A stretch of 15,969 nt of DNA. Source: Actinomycetes bacterium (GTDB lineage Bacteria > Actinomycetota > Actinomycetes > Actinomycetales > Microbacteriaceae). The translations under genes and the position numbers were made by a program. Within the stretch, counting starts at the first letter, position 1, and every line of letters starts with the position of its first letter. A model generated the notes under the pieces. It ran no database searches. It was not told where the DNA came from and saw only the letters and a program-made list of their open reading frames with translations. The stretch covers positions 1-15,969 of the forward strand of contig JAEZSU010000143.1 in assembly GCA_023421635.1 (NCBI GenBank), read 5' to 3'. This document shows positions 15,873 through 15,969 of this stretch, one piece after another.

Positions 15873-15969
15873 GCCCGTGTTCTCCTTTGTCGTGGGACGG
15901 TGCTCCAGATCAGATCGCCCGGCGCGGGGCGCAGGCCCGTCTCCCAGGAGCGGCGGGAGAGGTAGACCG
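15869..15969 (-). CDS. C-terminal end of an unidentified protein (cut by the window edge)
   Basis: A frame open from the right edge encodes 32 residues ending in GLRPAPGDLIWSTVP followed by a basic tail, and stops at a TGA that overlaps the ilvA GTG. The ilvA ribosome site lies inside this stretch. The overlap copies the stop/start coupling seen elsewhere in the window, which supports a real upstream gene co-transcribed with ilvA. Too little is visible to name a family. Confidence 0.5.
   Translation of the reverse strand, partial: VYLSRRSWETGLRPAPGDLIWSTVPRQRRTRA

Overview
This is a GC-rich stretch of ordinary chromosome from an actinobacterium, most likely Microbacteriaceae and Microbacterium-like. 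The evidence is strong G/C at third codon positions, many GTG starts, stop/start overlaps, apparently leaderless promoters, an abundant GGATGC word, and actinobacterial families (DUF4245, DUF4307, DUF6264-like, PIN-PhoH). I see no prophage, insertion sequence, integrase, CRISPR array, toxin-antitoxin pair or defence island. The organism call is inference from gene content and composition.

Layout from left to right: (1) class II fructose-bisphosphate aldolase on + (52-1080), ending at a UUCG-loop terminator. (2) A tightly overlapped minus-strand unit: ispH (353 aa), a three-helix DUF6264-like membrane protein, and a MOSC-domain protein (3346 down to 1165). (3) A plus-strand unit that diverges from ispH: xseA, xseB, a DUF4245 protein, a beta-carbonic anhydrase and fumC (3402-7654). 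(4) A sensor kinase and OmpR-type regulator pair with its own promoter (7695-9802). (5) A 269-base convergent gap (9803-10071) full of hairpins, three of which read as C-run loops on the minus strand; it is the best candidate here for an unannotated small RNA. (6) Minus-strand PIN-PhoH ATPase and a cis-prenyl transferase, the latter divergent from a TrhA/hemolysin III membrane protein (10072-13231). (7) A small membrane protein on -, divergent from a DUF4307 protein; then greA on +, converging with threonine ammonia-lyase on - (13246-15872). The C-terminal end of another minus-strand gene overlaps the ilvA start at the right edge.

The genes are mainly housekeeping: glycolysis/gluconeogenesis (Fba), isoprenoid precursors (IspH) and their use (cis-prenyl transferase), DNA repair (ExoVII), CO2/bicarbonate and TCA flux (carbonic anhydrase, fumarase), transcript-cleavage elongation factor (GreA), RNA/ATPase biology (PhoH) and amino-acid metabolism (IlvA). 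From memory, much of the set matches a Mycobacterium tuberculosis neighbourhood (about Rv1080c to Rv1110: greA, DUF4307, mca, trhA, Z-FPP synthase, phoH2, fum, glpX, DUF4245, xseBA, ispH). Against that memory, mca and glpX are absent here and a carbonic anhydrase sits beside fumC. No complete, previously undescribed multi-gene system is evident. The notable points are the C-loop RNA candidate, a repeated -10/start spacing implying leaderless transcripts, and a probable short-chain product for the prenyl transferase.
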